From an uncultured Eubacteriales bacterium (GTDB lineage Bacteria; Bacillota; Clostridia; Lachnospirales; CAG-274), in the NCBI GenBank assembly GCA_902496345.1, contig CABVAP010000037.1, forward strand, positions 1-17,559: DNA of 17,559 nucleotides. The letters run 5' to 3'. Below are positions 7,890 to 16,231 of this stretch, in pieces (within the stretch, counting starts at the first letter, position 1; every line of letters begins with the position of its first letter). Made by a program: the position numbers and the translations under genes. Below the pieces are notes generated by a model that made no database searches, was not told the DNA's origin, and saw nothing but the letters and a program-made list of their open reading frames with translations.

Positions 7890-9085
7890 ATGAGCAGAGT
7901 GATGTACCCCATTGCTTGTGGTATTGATGTCAACAAAAAGAAATTAGCTTGCACAATCATCATCGCTGAAAGTATGCAGGTGGAACCTGTTTACCATCAC
8001 CGCAAATTCTCTACTCACAATTATGACCTTGTTAAACTCGTTGACTGGCTTGATCATTATGACTGCCACTGCGTCTGTATGGAATCTACAGGCAAGTATT
8101 GAATTCCTGTATTTAACTACCTTGAAGATCGTGATTTTGATATTGTTATCACTCATCCAAAGTATGTTAAATCACCGAAAGGTAAAAAACCTGATTTCTT
8201 AGATTCTATTCATATCGCAGAATTATTTCAAATGGGCGAAGTACAACCTTCTTACATGCCCAATTAAGAGTTTCGTCAACTTCATGACTATCTCGTTATC
8301 GTTATAAAATTACAAACTTTATATCTTCAGAAAAGAACCGTGTGCAGAATTGTCAAACTGTTTCCAATATTTCTTTGGCATTCGTTGTTTCTGATCCTTT
8401 TGGTGTCAGTGCTTCTGCCGTGTTTTCTGAACTTCTCACTTCCAGTGATGTCGATGAAGTCCATATCAGATCTTTACTCCATGGTTCCTTGAAAAAGAAA
8501 AGTGAGGAAATTCTCAACTCCATCAGAGGTTTTCACCTTGATGATGATCAGTCATACAAAACCCTATTATCACTTGGTCACATGCAGTTTCTTGAAGATA
8601 TGAAGTCCGCACTTTCTATTGAAATAGATAAAAGAACTTCGAAATACCATGTGTATATTGATTTTGCAACTCAATTGCCTGGTATTGGTCACCTTTCTGC
8701 GACAACGCTGGTTTCAGAAACCGGTGTTGATATGAGTGTTTTTTTCGACGTAGAACATTTTACTTCTTGGATTGGTCTTACCCCGACAAATAATGCGAGT
8801 GCCGATAAAAAGAAATCTGTCTGTATCTCTCATGCTGGAACATACTTACCAATGCTTATCCAATGTGCACTTGCCGCACTTAAAGATAAGTAATATCCTT
8901 ACTTCAAGATCAAATATAATAAAATCAAAAAGCGCAGGGGTCATAAACGTGCGGACATCGCTGCTACCAGATTGATGGCAGTCTGCCTTTTTCATATGTT
9001 CAAATACTTGAAGGATTTCCATCCATCCGATTATGAGGAACTGATGTACCCTAATCCCCCTAAGCCTCGTAAGCAGGATATTTAA
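7890..9085 (+). pseudogene. IS110-family transposase, broken by three stops and a frameshift
   Basis: The reading frame starts at ATG 7890 after a strong SD (AAAGGAGG). It shows the RuvC-like DEDD domain of IS110 transposases: CGIDVNKKK (Asp12), CMESTGKY (Glu65) and KKPDFLDS. The C-terminal Transposase_20 region follows: QLPGIGHLSATTLVSETG, SWIGLTPTNNASADKKKS and the HAGTYLPMLIQCA stretch. Damage: the expected Trp after STGKY is TGA (8100-8102); TAA at 8265-8267 follows SYMPN; a one-base frameshift near 8288-8293 moves the frame to that of RYRYKITNFISSEKNRV (8294 onward); and TAA at 8891-8893 follows ALKDK. The last frame then runs to TAA 9083-9085 with the usual basic tail (KKRRGHKRADIAATRLM). 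Total length (about 398 codons) is normal for the family, so all parts are present but inactive. Confidence 0.9.
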
Positions 9086-9233
9086 TATGCTTTAGAGCTT
9101 TTACAATCTATAGGAGAATATAAAATTACTCCTATTTTAGCCGCAAGCTAATAATTCTGTCATTTTCGAGCTAAATATAGTTCGCTTTTGTGTTCTTTTT
9201 AAGTTGCCCTTTTCTTATTTTATTGCTTCACAC
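9086..9233. other. Right-end region of the IS110 relic up to the rfbG stop
   Basis: No gene is seen. The stretch holds the inverted repeat ATAGGAG/CTCCTAT (9110-9135) and a T-rich run before the end of rfbG. The hairpin could be part of the element end. On the minus strand it lies just downstream of rfbG and might weaken read-through into the later genes, but it has no long T-run on that strand. Confidence 0.4.
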
Positions 9234-10292
9234 TTAAATACCTTCCTTTAAAAATTCATTAATTTCTTTATCCATACATGCTCGAACATCTTCATTATTA
9301 ATCCAACATTTAGACCACTCACATACTTTTTCGATAGCCGTATCTAGGTTCCAATGTGGTTTCCAATTGAATGTCGCTTTTAATTTTGAACAATCTAATT
9401 TTAGAAAATCAGCTTCATGAGGACCGCCGTCATATTGATTGATCCATTTCATGTTATCTCCCCATTTTGAAACAAAAACATCCACAATTGCTCCAGTTTG
9501 ATAGCAATCAATATCATCTGGCCCTACATTGTAATATCCAGCATATTTGTTATCTTCATATTGCATAGCTGCTATCATTAAATATGCATATAATGGTTCT
9601 AATACATGTTGATATGGTCGAGTTGAGAATGGATTTCTAACTACGATATCATCATTCTTAATTGCAGCTCTAACGCAGTCAGGAATAATTCTGTCATTAG
9701 CGAAATCACCACCACCAATAACATTACCTGCCCTAGCTGTACTCACTGCAATTCCCATCTCATTAAAAAAAGAATTGATGTATGAATGAGTAACTAATTC
9801 AGAACAAGACTTAGAATTAGAATATGGATCGTATCCATCTAATTCTTCATTTTCTCTATATCCCCAATTCCATTCTTTATTTAAATACACTTTATCAGTA
9901 GTCACATTTAGGAATGATTTTACAGTTTTAGATTTTCTGACACACTCGCAAATATTGACTGTCCCCATAACATTGGTTTCATATGTATATCTTGGATCAT
10001 TATAAGAATCTCTTACAATAGGTTGAGCAGCTAAATGAAGAACAATTTCAGGTTGAGCTTCATCAAACACACTTTTAAGAGAATCTAAATATCTTATATC
10101 ACCTATTACTGAATGAATATCATCTTCAATTTTAGCAATTTCAAATAATGATGGAGAAGTTGGAGGATTTAGAGAATAACCCGTAACTTCTGCTCCAACA
10201 TTAGTTAAAATTTTACATAACCAAGATCCTTTAAATCCTGTATGTCCAGTAATAAATACTTTTTTTCCTTTATAAAAATTAATATCGAACAT
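9234..10292 (-). CDS. rfbG: CDP-glucose 4,6-dehydratase
   Basis: The 352-aa extended SDR enzyme converts CDP-D-glucose to CDP-4-keto-6-deoxy-D-glucose using bound NAD. The glycine motif TGHTGFKGSW (about 15-24) is the RfbG/DdhB form. The catalytic TTDK (Thr132, Asp133, Lys134) and the YSNSK pair (Tyr157/Lys161) are intact, along with HLAAQPIVRDSY, TARAGNVIGGGDF and the RPYQHVLEPLYAY stretch typical of this enzyme. Length is normal (about 355). The start was placed at the ATG at 10290-10292 because GGGAGG lies 7 nt upstream, inside the last codons of rfbF. The ATG at 10316 lies upstream of that SD and would overlap rfbF. The 2-nt gap to rfbF indicates coupled expression. Its 3' end abuts the IS110 relic. 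Confidence 0.95.
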   Translation of the reverse strand: MFDINFYKGKKVFITGHTGFKGSWLCKILTNVGAEVTGYSLNPPTSPSLFEIAKIEDDIHSVIGDIRYLDSLKSVFDEAQPEIVLHLAAQPIVRDSYNDPRYTYETNVMGTVNICECVRKSKTVKSFLNVTTDKVYLNKEWNWGYRENEELDGYDPYSNSKSCSELVTHSYINSFFNEMGIAVSTARAGNVIGGGDFANDRIIPDCVRAAIKNDDIVVRNPFSTRPYQHVLEPLYAYLMIAAMQYEDNKYAGYYNVGPDDIDCYQTGAIVDVFVSKWGDNMKWINQYDGGPHEADFLKLDCSKLKATFNWKPHWNLDTAIEKVCEWSKCWINNEDVRACMDKEINEFLKEGI

Positions 10293-10294
10293 GC

Positions 10295-11074
10295 CTAATC
10301 CTCCCATGTTTTCCAAGGTGCTTTACCTGAACTCCATAATTTTTCTAACTGCTGCTTTTCTCTAAGAGTATCCATACATTGCCAATAACCAATATGTGTT
10401 CTTGCAATTAACTCATTATTCGCAACCAAGCTATTTAATGGTTCTTGTTCAAAAACAGTATTATCCCCTTCAATTCTTTTGAAAATATCAGGATTCATAA
10501 CCATAAATCCAATATTGATTAAATCTCCATCCAGATCAGACTTCTCTCTAAATGCATTTACTTTCCCATCTTTAGCTATATCAAGAACCCCTTTATTTTG
10601 ACCGAAGTTGTATACAGATATTGTTCCAATTTTGCCATGTGCTTTATGGAATTTAATTAAATCGTTAATATCTACATTTCCAACAGCATCTCCATAAGTC
10701 ATTATAAATGATTCATTTCCAATATAATCCTGTATTTTTTTAATTCTACCACCTGTCATTGTATTTAATCCAGTGTCTACTACTGTTACTTTCCAAGCTT
10801 CTGCATGCTTATTATGGACAATCATTTCATTTCCTTTGGTGAAATCAAAAGTAATATCTGATGTATGTAAAAAATAATCTGCAAACCACTCTTTAATAAC
10901 ATGCTGTTTATAACCGGCACAAATCACAAACTCATTGAATCCTTGTTCAGAAAACCCTTTCATAATATGCCATAAAATAGGCATTCCACCAATTTCAATC
11001 ATGGGCTTTGGCTTGAACGCTGATTCTTCTGAAATTCTTGTTCCATATCCACCCGCTAAAATTACTACTTTCAT
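10295..11074 (-). CDS. rfbF: Glucose-1-phosphate cytidylyltransferase
   Basis: The 259-aa enzyme makes CDP-glucose and pyrophosphate from CTP and glucose 1-phosphate, the first committed step of CDP-deoxysugar synthesis. The nucleotidyltransferase signature LAGGYGTRISEES (6-18) and KPKPMIEIGG (21-30) are RfbF/DdhA-specific in form. The metal-binding aspartate is in TYGDAVG (Asp129). VVDTGLNTMTGGRIKK (98-113) and the C-terminal GYWQCMDTLREKQQLE are also characteristic. Length matches the family (about 257). An AAGGAGG SD precedes the ATG, which overlaps the stop of the GT2 gene (TAATG). Immediately followed by rfbG. Confidence 0.95.
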   Translation of the reverse strand: MKVVILAGGYGTRISEESAFKPKPMIEIGGMPILWHIMKGFSEQGFNEFVICAGYKQHVIKEWFADYFLHTSDITFDFTKGNEMIVHNKHAEAWKVTVVDTGLNTMTGGRIKKIQDYIGNESFIMTYGDAVGNVDINDLIKFHKAHGKIGTISVYNFGQNKGVLDIAKDGKVNAFREKSDLDGDLINIGFMVMNPDIFKRIEGDNTVFEQEPLNSLVANNELIARTHIGYWQCMDTLREKQQLEKLWSSGKAPWKTWED

Positions 11075-12102
11075 TATAATATGTCCTCCTTAGACACAAT
11101 TTTTTCTGCATCCAAATTTCTTAAATAATAGTTAATCATTTGTTTGCTTTTAAATAATAAAAACTTTATTCTTGAATACTTTGTATTAAAATCAAACATT
11201 CCTTTATCTCTAATAAGTTCTTTTGTTTCATCTATGTTTCGTTTATAGTTAAACCAATATATTTCATTATAAAAATATTTGTTAAACTGTAATTCCGATT
11301 CTTTCAATAAATATTGATTATATTCATAAAAATCTAACTGAGTAAATTTATTTTTTGTAACTCCAGATTCTAATCTATATACTGCCGTTCTATTTTTCAT
11401 TATGTATACGTTGAATTTTTTTGAAAATTCATATAAAAACACAAAATCCCACGCTTTACCGAATACTTCTTTAATTTCTCCATATTCTTGCAAGCTATCA
11501 TGTAAAAAACAAATACCGCATGTAGGAGCTAGAAAACAATCTCGCCATGACAATAGAGCATCCTTATAATCTACTTTTGTTAAATATTTTTTATACACTT
11601 TTCTTACACAAAATAATAAGCTTAGAGTATTTTTTAAAGCTTTTTTTAAAGATGAATATGATTGTGATAATACATAGCGTGATGGTATAAAACAATCAGC
11701 ATCTAAGTTATTTTTCTTAGCATATTCAATAGATTTCATCAATTCTTTAAGATGATTTTTTAATAGATAATCATCATCATGTAAAAATAAAACATACTTA
11801 CCTTTTGCTAAGTTAATACATTGGTTACAATTACCTAACATTCCAACATTTACTTCATTAGAAAAAAAGTAAACATTGTTGTTATCAATATACTGCTCAC
11901 AAAGTTCCTTCATCTCATCTTGTGGATCATTATTAACCACTATTACTTCATACGAATATTTCTCAATATCATCTTGCATCAACACACTATCTATAGCTTG
12001 TTTTAAATATTGAGTTCTCTTATATGTTGGAATGCAAATTGAAAATTCTACTTCACTTCTTTTTCCGCTGATTAATGACTTTGAACTTGTTTTTTTGCAC
12101 AT
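11074..12102 (-). CDS. Family 2 glycosyltransferase
   Basis: The 342-aa product is a GT-A-fold glycosyltransferase predicted to add one sugar to the lipid-linked repeat at the inner face of the membrane. The N-terminal half shows SICIPTYKR (21-29), the nucleotide-binding VNNDPQ (56-61) and the metal-binding LFLHDDDYLL (105-114). The C-terminal half is charged and aromatic-rich, with no obvious transmembrane anchor. The start has a GGGGG SD 7 nt upstream and overlaps the end of the polymerase gene by 31 nt. The 20 residues before the first beta strand are slightly long but SD-supported. Donor and acceptor are unknown. Its position right before rfbF suggests, weakly, that it may use the CDP-sugar made by the next genes. 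Confidence 0.88.
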   Translation of the reverse strand: MCKKTSSKSLISGKRSEVEFSICIPTYKRTQYLKQAIDSVLMQDDIEKYSYEVIVVNNDPQDEMKELCEQYIDNNNVYFFSNEVNVGMLGNCNQCINLAKGKYVLFLHDDDYLLKNHLKELMKSIEYAKKNNLDADCFIPSRYVLSQSYSSLKKALKNTLSLLFCVRKVYKKYLTKVDYKDALLSWRDCFLAPTCGICFLHDSLQEYGEIKEVFGKAWDFVFLYEFSKKFNVYIMKNRTAVYRLESGVTKNKFTQLDFYEYNQYLLKESELQFNKYFYNEIYWFNYKRNIDETKELIRDKGMFDFNTKYSRIKFLLFKSKQMINYYLRNLDAEKIVSKEDIL

Positions 12103-13451
12103 AACATATCCCCCCTATAAGCAAAAATAAATATTAAAGTTGTTTGTACTATTGTAGATATAAACACGTCGTACATTATCCCAAACACTAATAAGCCTAT
12201 GCCTAATAAAATTAAAGACATATCTTTTGATTTTATTAACTGAATATACAAATACAAATAAACTAACATACCTATAATCCCATTACCTAGTAAAATAGAT
12301 GCAAAATCACACTCTATTGCCCAAGCACTAGTCAACATTGTTCGATTGAAATCAAAAAAAGATGCTATGTATTGGCTGTGGTTAAAAACTAACCCTTCCG
12401 TTCTAATTCCAACACCTATTAATCTTTCAATTATGTTCAAATCAAAAAACCACGAATAAATAGATAAGAACGGATAACTCATATGTCTACCAGTTCCATA
12501 AATATCAGCATCACTATTAAATATAGTAAGAATTCTCCCGAATAATAAATTGATATAATTTTGTACAGAAGGACTATTGTTATACACAACTATCACAGGA
12601 AAAAGTAGAATAACAACACCGATAAATGATCTAATAATAACCTTTTGCTTGATTCCATGTCTGTGCTTAACTAAGTATAAAAATAATTCTATACACATTA
12701 GCATTGCAATTGAAAACATCCCTACTCTAGATACCGCAAAAATCGTACTTGCAAAATATAATATTTTATATACTTTATTCTTATCAAAACAATAACCAAT
12801 AAGCATTAGTATTGATAAGAATGCAGCATCACTATTCAATCCAGTTATTCTTAAAAAAATCTGAGTACCAGTGTTTCCATACGCGACTCCATAACTACCA
12901 AATATATGTGAAAACATTTGATTAATTAGAATATCTGTTATATTAATACTAATTGTGTTCCATAGCACAAATTGAATGAGAACGTAGATGGCATGAAATC
13001 TACATATCTTTATCATTATACTTTTAAATGATGAAAACAAAGCCTTCTTATTACTATATGAAAAAACGAAGAAGGCTATTGGGAAATATATAAATAAATA
13101 TTGAACCGCATTATTAACTAATCGATCTTCCCATTCTAAAAAAGATATATAATCTCTAAAAGCTAACGATAAGATTGATCCTATTATCTGAATCATGTAT
13201 AAAACTATAAAAGCTTTAATATATCTGTTACCTTGTATTTTCCCCTTTTTTACATGAAAAATATGATATAAACCATATAACTCTAAAGGTAATAGACCTA
13301 TTTTATTAAGAGAAATACCAAACACTTGTAGACCAAGCATACTTGAACAAAACAAAGCAAAAGCAATACATAAACTTAGTATAAATGGAGTACTCATACT
13401 TAAATTAGATTTATAATTATTTAATTTTAAACTAGACTTTTTTATTTTCAT
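12072..13451 (-). CDS. wzy: Wzy-like O-antigen/capsule repeat-unit polymerase
   Basis: The 459-aa protein is strongly hydrophobic from about residue 20 to the C-terminus, with repeated segments that look like 10-12 transmembrane helices. A larger hydrophilic loop lies in the second half (about 290-380), containing NRTMLTSAWAIECDF and followed by ILLGNGIIGMLVYLY. This is the usual architecture of Wzy polymerases, which have very low sequence conservation. It is identified by topology and context: the cluster has a Wzx, glycosyltransferases and no other candidate polymerase. An AGGG SD lies in the tail of the upstream GT4 gene, 2 nt away. An O-antigen ligase-like role is possible but less likely in a Gram-positive-type cluster. 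Confidence 0.8.
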   Translation of the reverse strand: MKIKKSSLKLNNYKSNLSMSTPFILSLCIAFALFCSSMLGLQVFGISLNKIGLLPLELYGLYHIFHVKKGKIQGNRYIKAFIVLYMIQIIGSILSLAFRDYISFLEWEDRLVNNAVQYLFIYFPIAFFVFSYSNKKALFSSFKSIMIKICRFHAIYVLIQFVLWNTISINITDILINQMFSHIFGSYGVAYGNTGTQIFLRITGLNSDAAFLSILMLIGYCFDKNKVYKILYFASTIFAVSRVGMFSIAMLMCIELFLYLVKHRHGIKQKVIIRSFIGVVILLFPVIVVYNNSPSVQNYINLLFGRILTIFNSDADIYGTGRHMSYPFLSIYSWFFDLNIIERLIGVGIRTEGLVFNHSQYIASFFDFNRTMLTSAWAIECDFASILLGNGIIGMLVYLYLYIQLIKSKDMSLILLGIGLLVFGIMYDVFISTIVQTTLIFIFAYRGDMLCAKKQVQSH

Positions 13452-13453
13452 AA

Positions 13454-14539
13454 TTATATCCCTTCACATTGATTGTTATACACTTTGAATAAAAGTGCTT
13501 TATGTAAACTTAAATCATATCTAGAATAATCAAAATCAATTTTTCTTTCAGTACTTTTACATTTAATTTTATCTACCCATACTTTCGCAGGTTCATTTAA
13601 ACTAACTACTTTAACATTTTTTGATAAAATTGCCTCTTCCGGTATTACACTTGAGCAAATACATGGTAAACCATTAATCTGCGCTTCAACAATCGTGATA
13701 CCTAACCCCTCAAATAATGAAGGAAATACGAAATAATCCATTACATTGTAGTACAATTCAGGTCTAGAATTTGGAGATAAAAAAATCACATTTTCACTTA
13801 ACTTATAATCATCGCATTGTTTTTTTATCGTACCAAGCATTTCACCATCTCCACATAATAAAAGCTTAGCATTACTATTTTTTTTACAATATTCTTGAAA
13901 AATATCAATTATAAACTTATGGTTTTTTTGATCTGTAAAACGTCCAATATGCCCTAATACAAAATCAGTACTTTTTATACCAAGTTCTTTACGGGTTATA
14001 TCTCTTGTTGATCTTCTAAATTTGAATTGTTCAATATTTATAGCATTTGGTAATACTTGTGACTTCTTCGTAGTTTTACCAAAATAATCAGATACCTTCT
14101 CCGAACAAAACAAATTACAAGTCGAATACCTATCGCATAAATTGTTGCATACCGAATATACAATTTGTTTTAGGTGCTTGCCGTTAAAAACATTATGATA
14201 ATGATTAATTCTGATTTTGATCCCATATTTTCTTGATAAATACAGAATATAAAAATTCATATAACTCATATTTGAATGGACAACATCGTAGTTACCATTT
14301 TTTAATATTTTTCTTATTTCAAAAATATTCTTGAGTAAATTTTTCCTTTTATGAGTCACAAACTTGATATTGAATCCAATATTTGAGAAACGTTGTATAT
14401 CTTTTTCTACGGATATTTCACGTTGTGCAACTATATCAAAAACATATTCGTCTTTATCATAATTATTTAAATAATTAAACAATACTTGTTCTACACCTCC
14501 ATAGCTCAAGCCGTTAACTACTAAACATACTCTTTTCAC
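13454..14539 (-). CDS. Family 4 glycosyltransferase (GT-B fold)
   Basis: The 361-aa cytoplasmic glycosyltransferase has the N-terminal Rossmann-like acceptor domain with NGLSYGGVEQVL (about 9-20) and the C-terminal donor domain with LGHIGRFTDQKNH (about 195-207), LLLCGDGE and the EX7E motif in FEGLGITIVEAQ (Glu277, Glu285). The start is set at GTG 14537-14539, since TTTGGAGG lies 8 nt before it. A TTG five codons upstream is inside that SD. It begins 33 nt after the preceding GT4 gene and ends 2 nt before the polymerase gene. GT4 members usually retain the anomeric configuration. The sugar and linkage cannot be told from sequence. Confidence 0.9.
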   Translation of the reverse strand: MKRVCLVVNGLSYGGVEQVLFNYLNNYDKDEYVFDIVAQREISVEKDIQRFSNIGFNIKFVTHKRKNLLKNIFEIRKILKNGNYDVVHSNMSYMNFYILYLSRKYGIKIRINHYHNVFNGKHLKQIVYSVCNNLCDRYSTCNLFCSEKVSDYFGKTTKKSQVLPNAINIEQFKFRRSTRDITRKELGIKSTDFVLGHIGRFTDQKNHKFIIDIFQEYCKKNSNAKLLLCGDGEMLGTIKKQCDDYKLSENVIFLSPNSRPELYYNVMDYFVFPSLFEGLGITIVEAQINGLPCICSSVIPEEAILSKNVKVVSLNEPAKVWVDKIKCKSTERKIDFDYSRYDLSLHKALLFKVYNNQCEGI

Positions 14540-14572
14540 TATTAATACCTCCAAATAATGTTTTACTTTAGA

Positions 14573-15679
14573 TTAATCAAGAAGTGCATTAATGAGTTTG
14601 TCTGTTTCTAATGCAACTCTTTTTACATCATATTTTTCAAACACATCTTTATATCCCTTTTTGATAATTTTTTTCCTAAATTCATCATTATTTCTTATTT
14701 TTGATATAGCATTTGCAGCTTCTTCCTGATTATCCACACTAACCAAAAGACCATTTTGCTCATTTTGAATTAAATAAGATAATGCATCAACATTCGTAGC
14801 AACTATTGGCTTTTTGCAAATCATATACTCTGGGATTGCTAGTCCAAATCCTTCCCATCTGCTTAGTAAACAAGCAACATCAAATGTTCCTACATAATCT
14901 ATCGGGTTGTCAATCCAGCCAGTTATTTTCAATTTGACGTTATTTTCTTTTGCGATTTTTTCAATTTCTTTTCTTTCTTCGTAAGAACCTTCCAATACAT
15001 CTCCAACTATTAAAAAATATGCATCACTTATAAATTTTGATATTCCTACAAAAATATCAGGTGCCTTTTGTTTGCAAATTCTGCCTACCATACCAATTAC
15101 GTATGCATCTTCAGGTATACCAAGCTCTTTTCTACTTTTTTCAGGCACTATATTTGTTTCTATTCCATTATAAATTATATGTAATTTATTTATATTTGAA
15201 ATATTGTTATCTAACGCAGATTTCTTTTCTGCTTCTGATATGCAGACAATTGCATCGCAATACTTTGCCATTAGTCTTTCTAACGCCACATAAATCCAAC
15301 TTTTTTTACTTTTAATGTTAAACGACCATCCATGAGGATTATATATGACTTTACATTTTACACCCAAGCAAGCAATTCTAGTTATAGCGCCCGCAATACT
15401 TGAATGTGCATAAACAACATCTGGGTCATATTTTTTTATAATACTACGTATTTTTTTTGATGATAATATAGTTTTTATTCCAATATCATGAGGTATATTC
15501 AATTGTTCAATATGATTGGATATATCTTTATATTCGCTAGCATTATAAAGATGAGATAAAACAACAATAGTTTCATATTTATTACGTTCCGTATATTTTA
15601 ATAAACTGTGGAGATATTTATCCACACCTCCAATACATTCAGCAACATGTAAAATTTTAATTTTACTTTGTTTTGTCAT
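14573..15679 (-). CDS. Family 4 glycosyltransferase (GT-B fold), first intact gene of the cluster
   Basis: The 368-aa GT4 enzyme shows HVAECIGGVDKYLHSLL (about 11-27), YNPHGWSF (about 113-120), IIYNGIE, the donor-domain IGMVGRICKQKAPD (about 195-208), and the EX7E motif in WEGFGLAIPEYM (Glu276, Glu284). The ATG at 15677-15679 was chosen because a GAGGGTGAGAG purine run precedes it and the conserved strand ILHVAE begins about eight residues later. A GTG start at 15721 would add 14 basic residues with no SD. It is the promoter-proximal intact gene; everything to its right is degenerate. A terminator-like hairpin lies 130 nt upstream, so a promoter should lie between 15680 and 15807, but I found no convincing -35/-10 pair there. 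Confidence 0.9.
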   Translation of the reverse strand: MTKQSKIKILHVAECIGGVDKYLHSLLKYTERNKYETIVVLSHLYNASEYKDISNHIEQLNIPHDIGIKTILSSKKIRSIIKKYDPDVVYAHSSIAGAITRIACLGVKCKVIYNPHGWSFNIKSKKSWIYVALERLMAKYCDAIVCISEAEKKSALDNNISNINKLHIIYNGIETNIVPEKSRKELGIPEDAYVIGMVGRICKQKAPDIFVGISKFISDAYFLIVGDVLEGSYEERKEIEKIAKENNVKLKITGWIDNPIDYVGTFDVACLLSRWEGFGLAIPEYMICKKPIVATNVDALSYLIQNEQNGLLVSVDNQEEAANAISKIRNNDEFRKKIIKKGYKDVFEKYDVKRVALETDKLINALLD

Positions 15680-15836
15680 ATACACTCTCACCCTCTTCTT
15701 ATAAATGTTTTTTAGGTCCACAAGCTAATCAGAAAATCATCTCTAATACTGCTTTTTTACCCAATTGTTTCAAATTGTTTCTTAATCTGTGACAAATTCT
15801 TACATGCAAAAAAGCCCGTATTTAAGGCGTTTATTC
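15680..15836 (-). other. Leader region of the first intact gene, possibly with coding relics
   Basis: No intact gene. On the minus strand one frame reads plausibly for about 30 residues (NTGFFACKNLSQIKKQFE near 15760-15815), then hits a stop at the equivalent of IG* and resumes SSIRDDFLISLW. This looks more like decayed coding DNA than random sequence, but I do not recognise a family. The terminator-like hairpin overlaps its beginning. Confidence 0.3.
15808..15832 (-). terminator. Weak terminator-like hairpin upstream of the first intact gene
   Basis: On the minus strand AAAcGCC and GGCTTT pair around a TTAAATACG-type loop with one bulged C. The 3' arm merges into a run of six T (15808-15813). 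The stem is only six pairs, so strength is doubtful. It could stop transcription coming from the decayed upstream region, or act as an attenuator in the leader of the intact operon. Confidence 0.35.
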
Positions 15837-16178
15837 CTAGCTTGCAAAAATTATAACTAGAATTCCATAAATCTTTACTACAATCCCTTTTCGAAATAGC
15901 TTTGGCAACCAACACATAATTGAAGGACCTTCAGCATGATAATGTACAATATCATATCTTCCAAAAGATGCAAAGATTTAAGCAAAAACAGATGACGTTA
16001 TAGCTGCAAAACCTTTTATTGTAGGTACTGATTTAAAAAGAACTTGCTTATATTTCCTATCATTTTTTCCTTTACCCACTTTTTTGTTTTTGGGATTATA
16101 GCAAGTTACATCATTTCCTAAAGCAACCATCCGAACGGCAAGTTCTACTACAACTACTTCGATTTCACCTTTTTTTTT
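15837..16178 (-). pseudogene. Remnant of a WchF/RgpA-type rhamnosyltransferase-like glycosyltransferase
   Basis: Translating the minus strand from about 16178 gives KKKGEIEVVVVELAVRMV, then ALGNDVTCYNPKNKKVGK, SVPTIKGFAAITSSVFA, a TAA at 15978-15980, then IFASFGRYDIVHYHAEGP and SIMCWLPKLFRKGIVVKI, ending at TAG 15837-15839. This is the order of motifs in the N-terminal domain of the GT4 enzymes that start with a GGIE-VVEEL motif and contain VTCYNR, VPT...AAMTSSF, DVVH(I/F)HAEGP and WLPKL (Cps2T/WchF/RgpA-like rhamnosyltransferases). The true N-terminus and the whole donor-binding C-terminal domain are missing. A nine-A run at 16170-16178 precedes the readable part. It was probably once the first or second glycosyltransferase of a capsule cluster. 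Confidence 0.75.
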
Positions 16179-16231
16179 ACAAATATAGTATAAAAACTAT
16201 TGATTTTTAGCAGTGTTTGCTAGAATTGTTA

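Larger units (their letters stand above)
7630..9230 (+). mobile_element. Decayed IS110-family insertion sequence (ends approximate)
   Basis: The interval between rfbG and the NAD-dependent epimerase gene is filled by a plus-strand element with a broken IS110-type transposase (7890-9085), a 250-nt non-coding left part and a 100-150-nt right part. IS110 elements lack terminal inverted repeats, so exact ends cannot be read here. The limits given are the edges of the flanking operon sequence. Near the right end are an inverted repeat (ATAGGAG at 9110-9116 with CTCCTAT at 9129-9135) and a small TAGC/GCTA hairpin. The element lies opposite to the operon and splits a pathway whose genes would otherwise be adjacent. 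Confidence 0.75.

Noticed and set aside
8342..8893. Independent gene starting at GTG within the IS110 region
   Set aside because: The frame continues the transposase from before 8342 (RYRYKITNFISSEK upstream). The apparent start is only an internal codon after a frameshift.
9110..9135. ATAGGAG/CTCCTAT inverted repeat as a transcription terminator
   Set aside because: A 7-bp stem with a 12-nt loop and no adequate T-run on either strand. Kept only as a structural note of the IS110 right end.
10293..10316. Upstream starts for rfbG
   Set aside because: They lie on or before the GGGAGG SD and inside rfbF. The ATG at 10290-10292 is correctly spaced.
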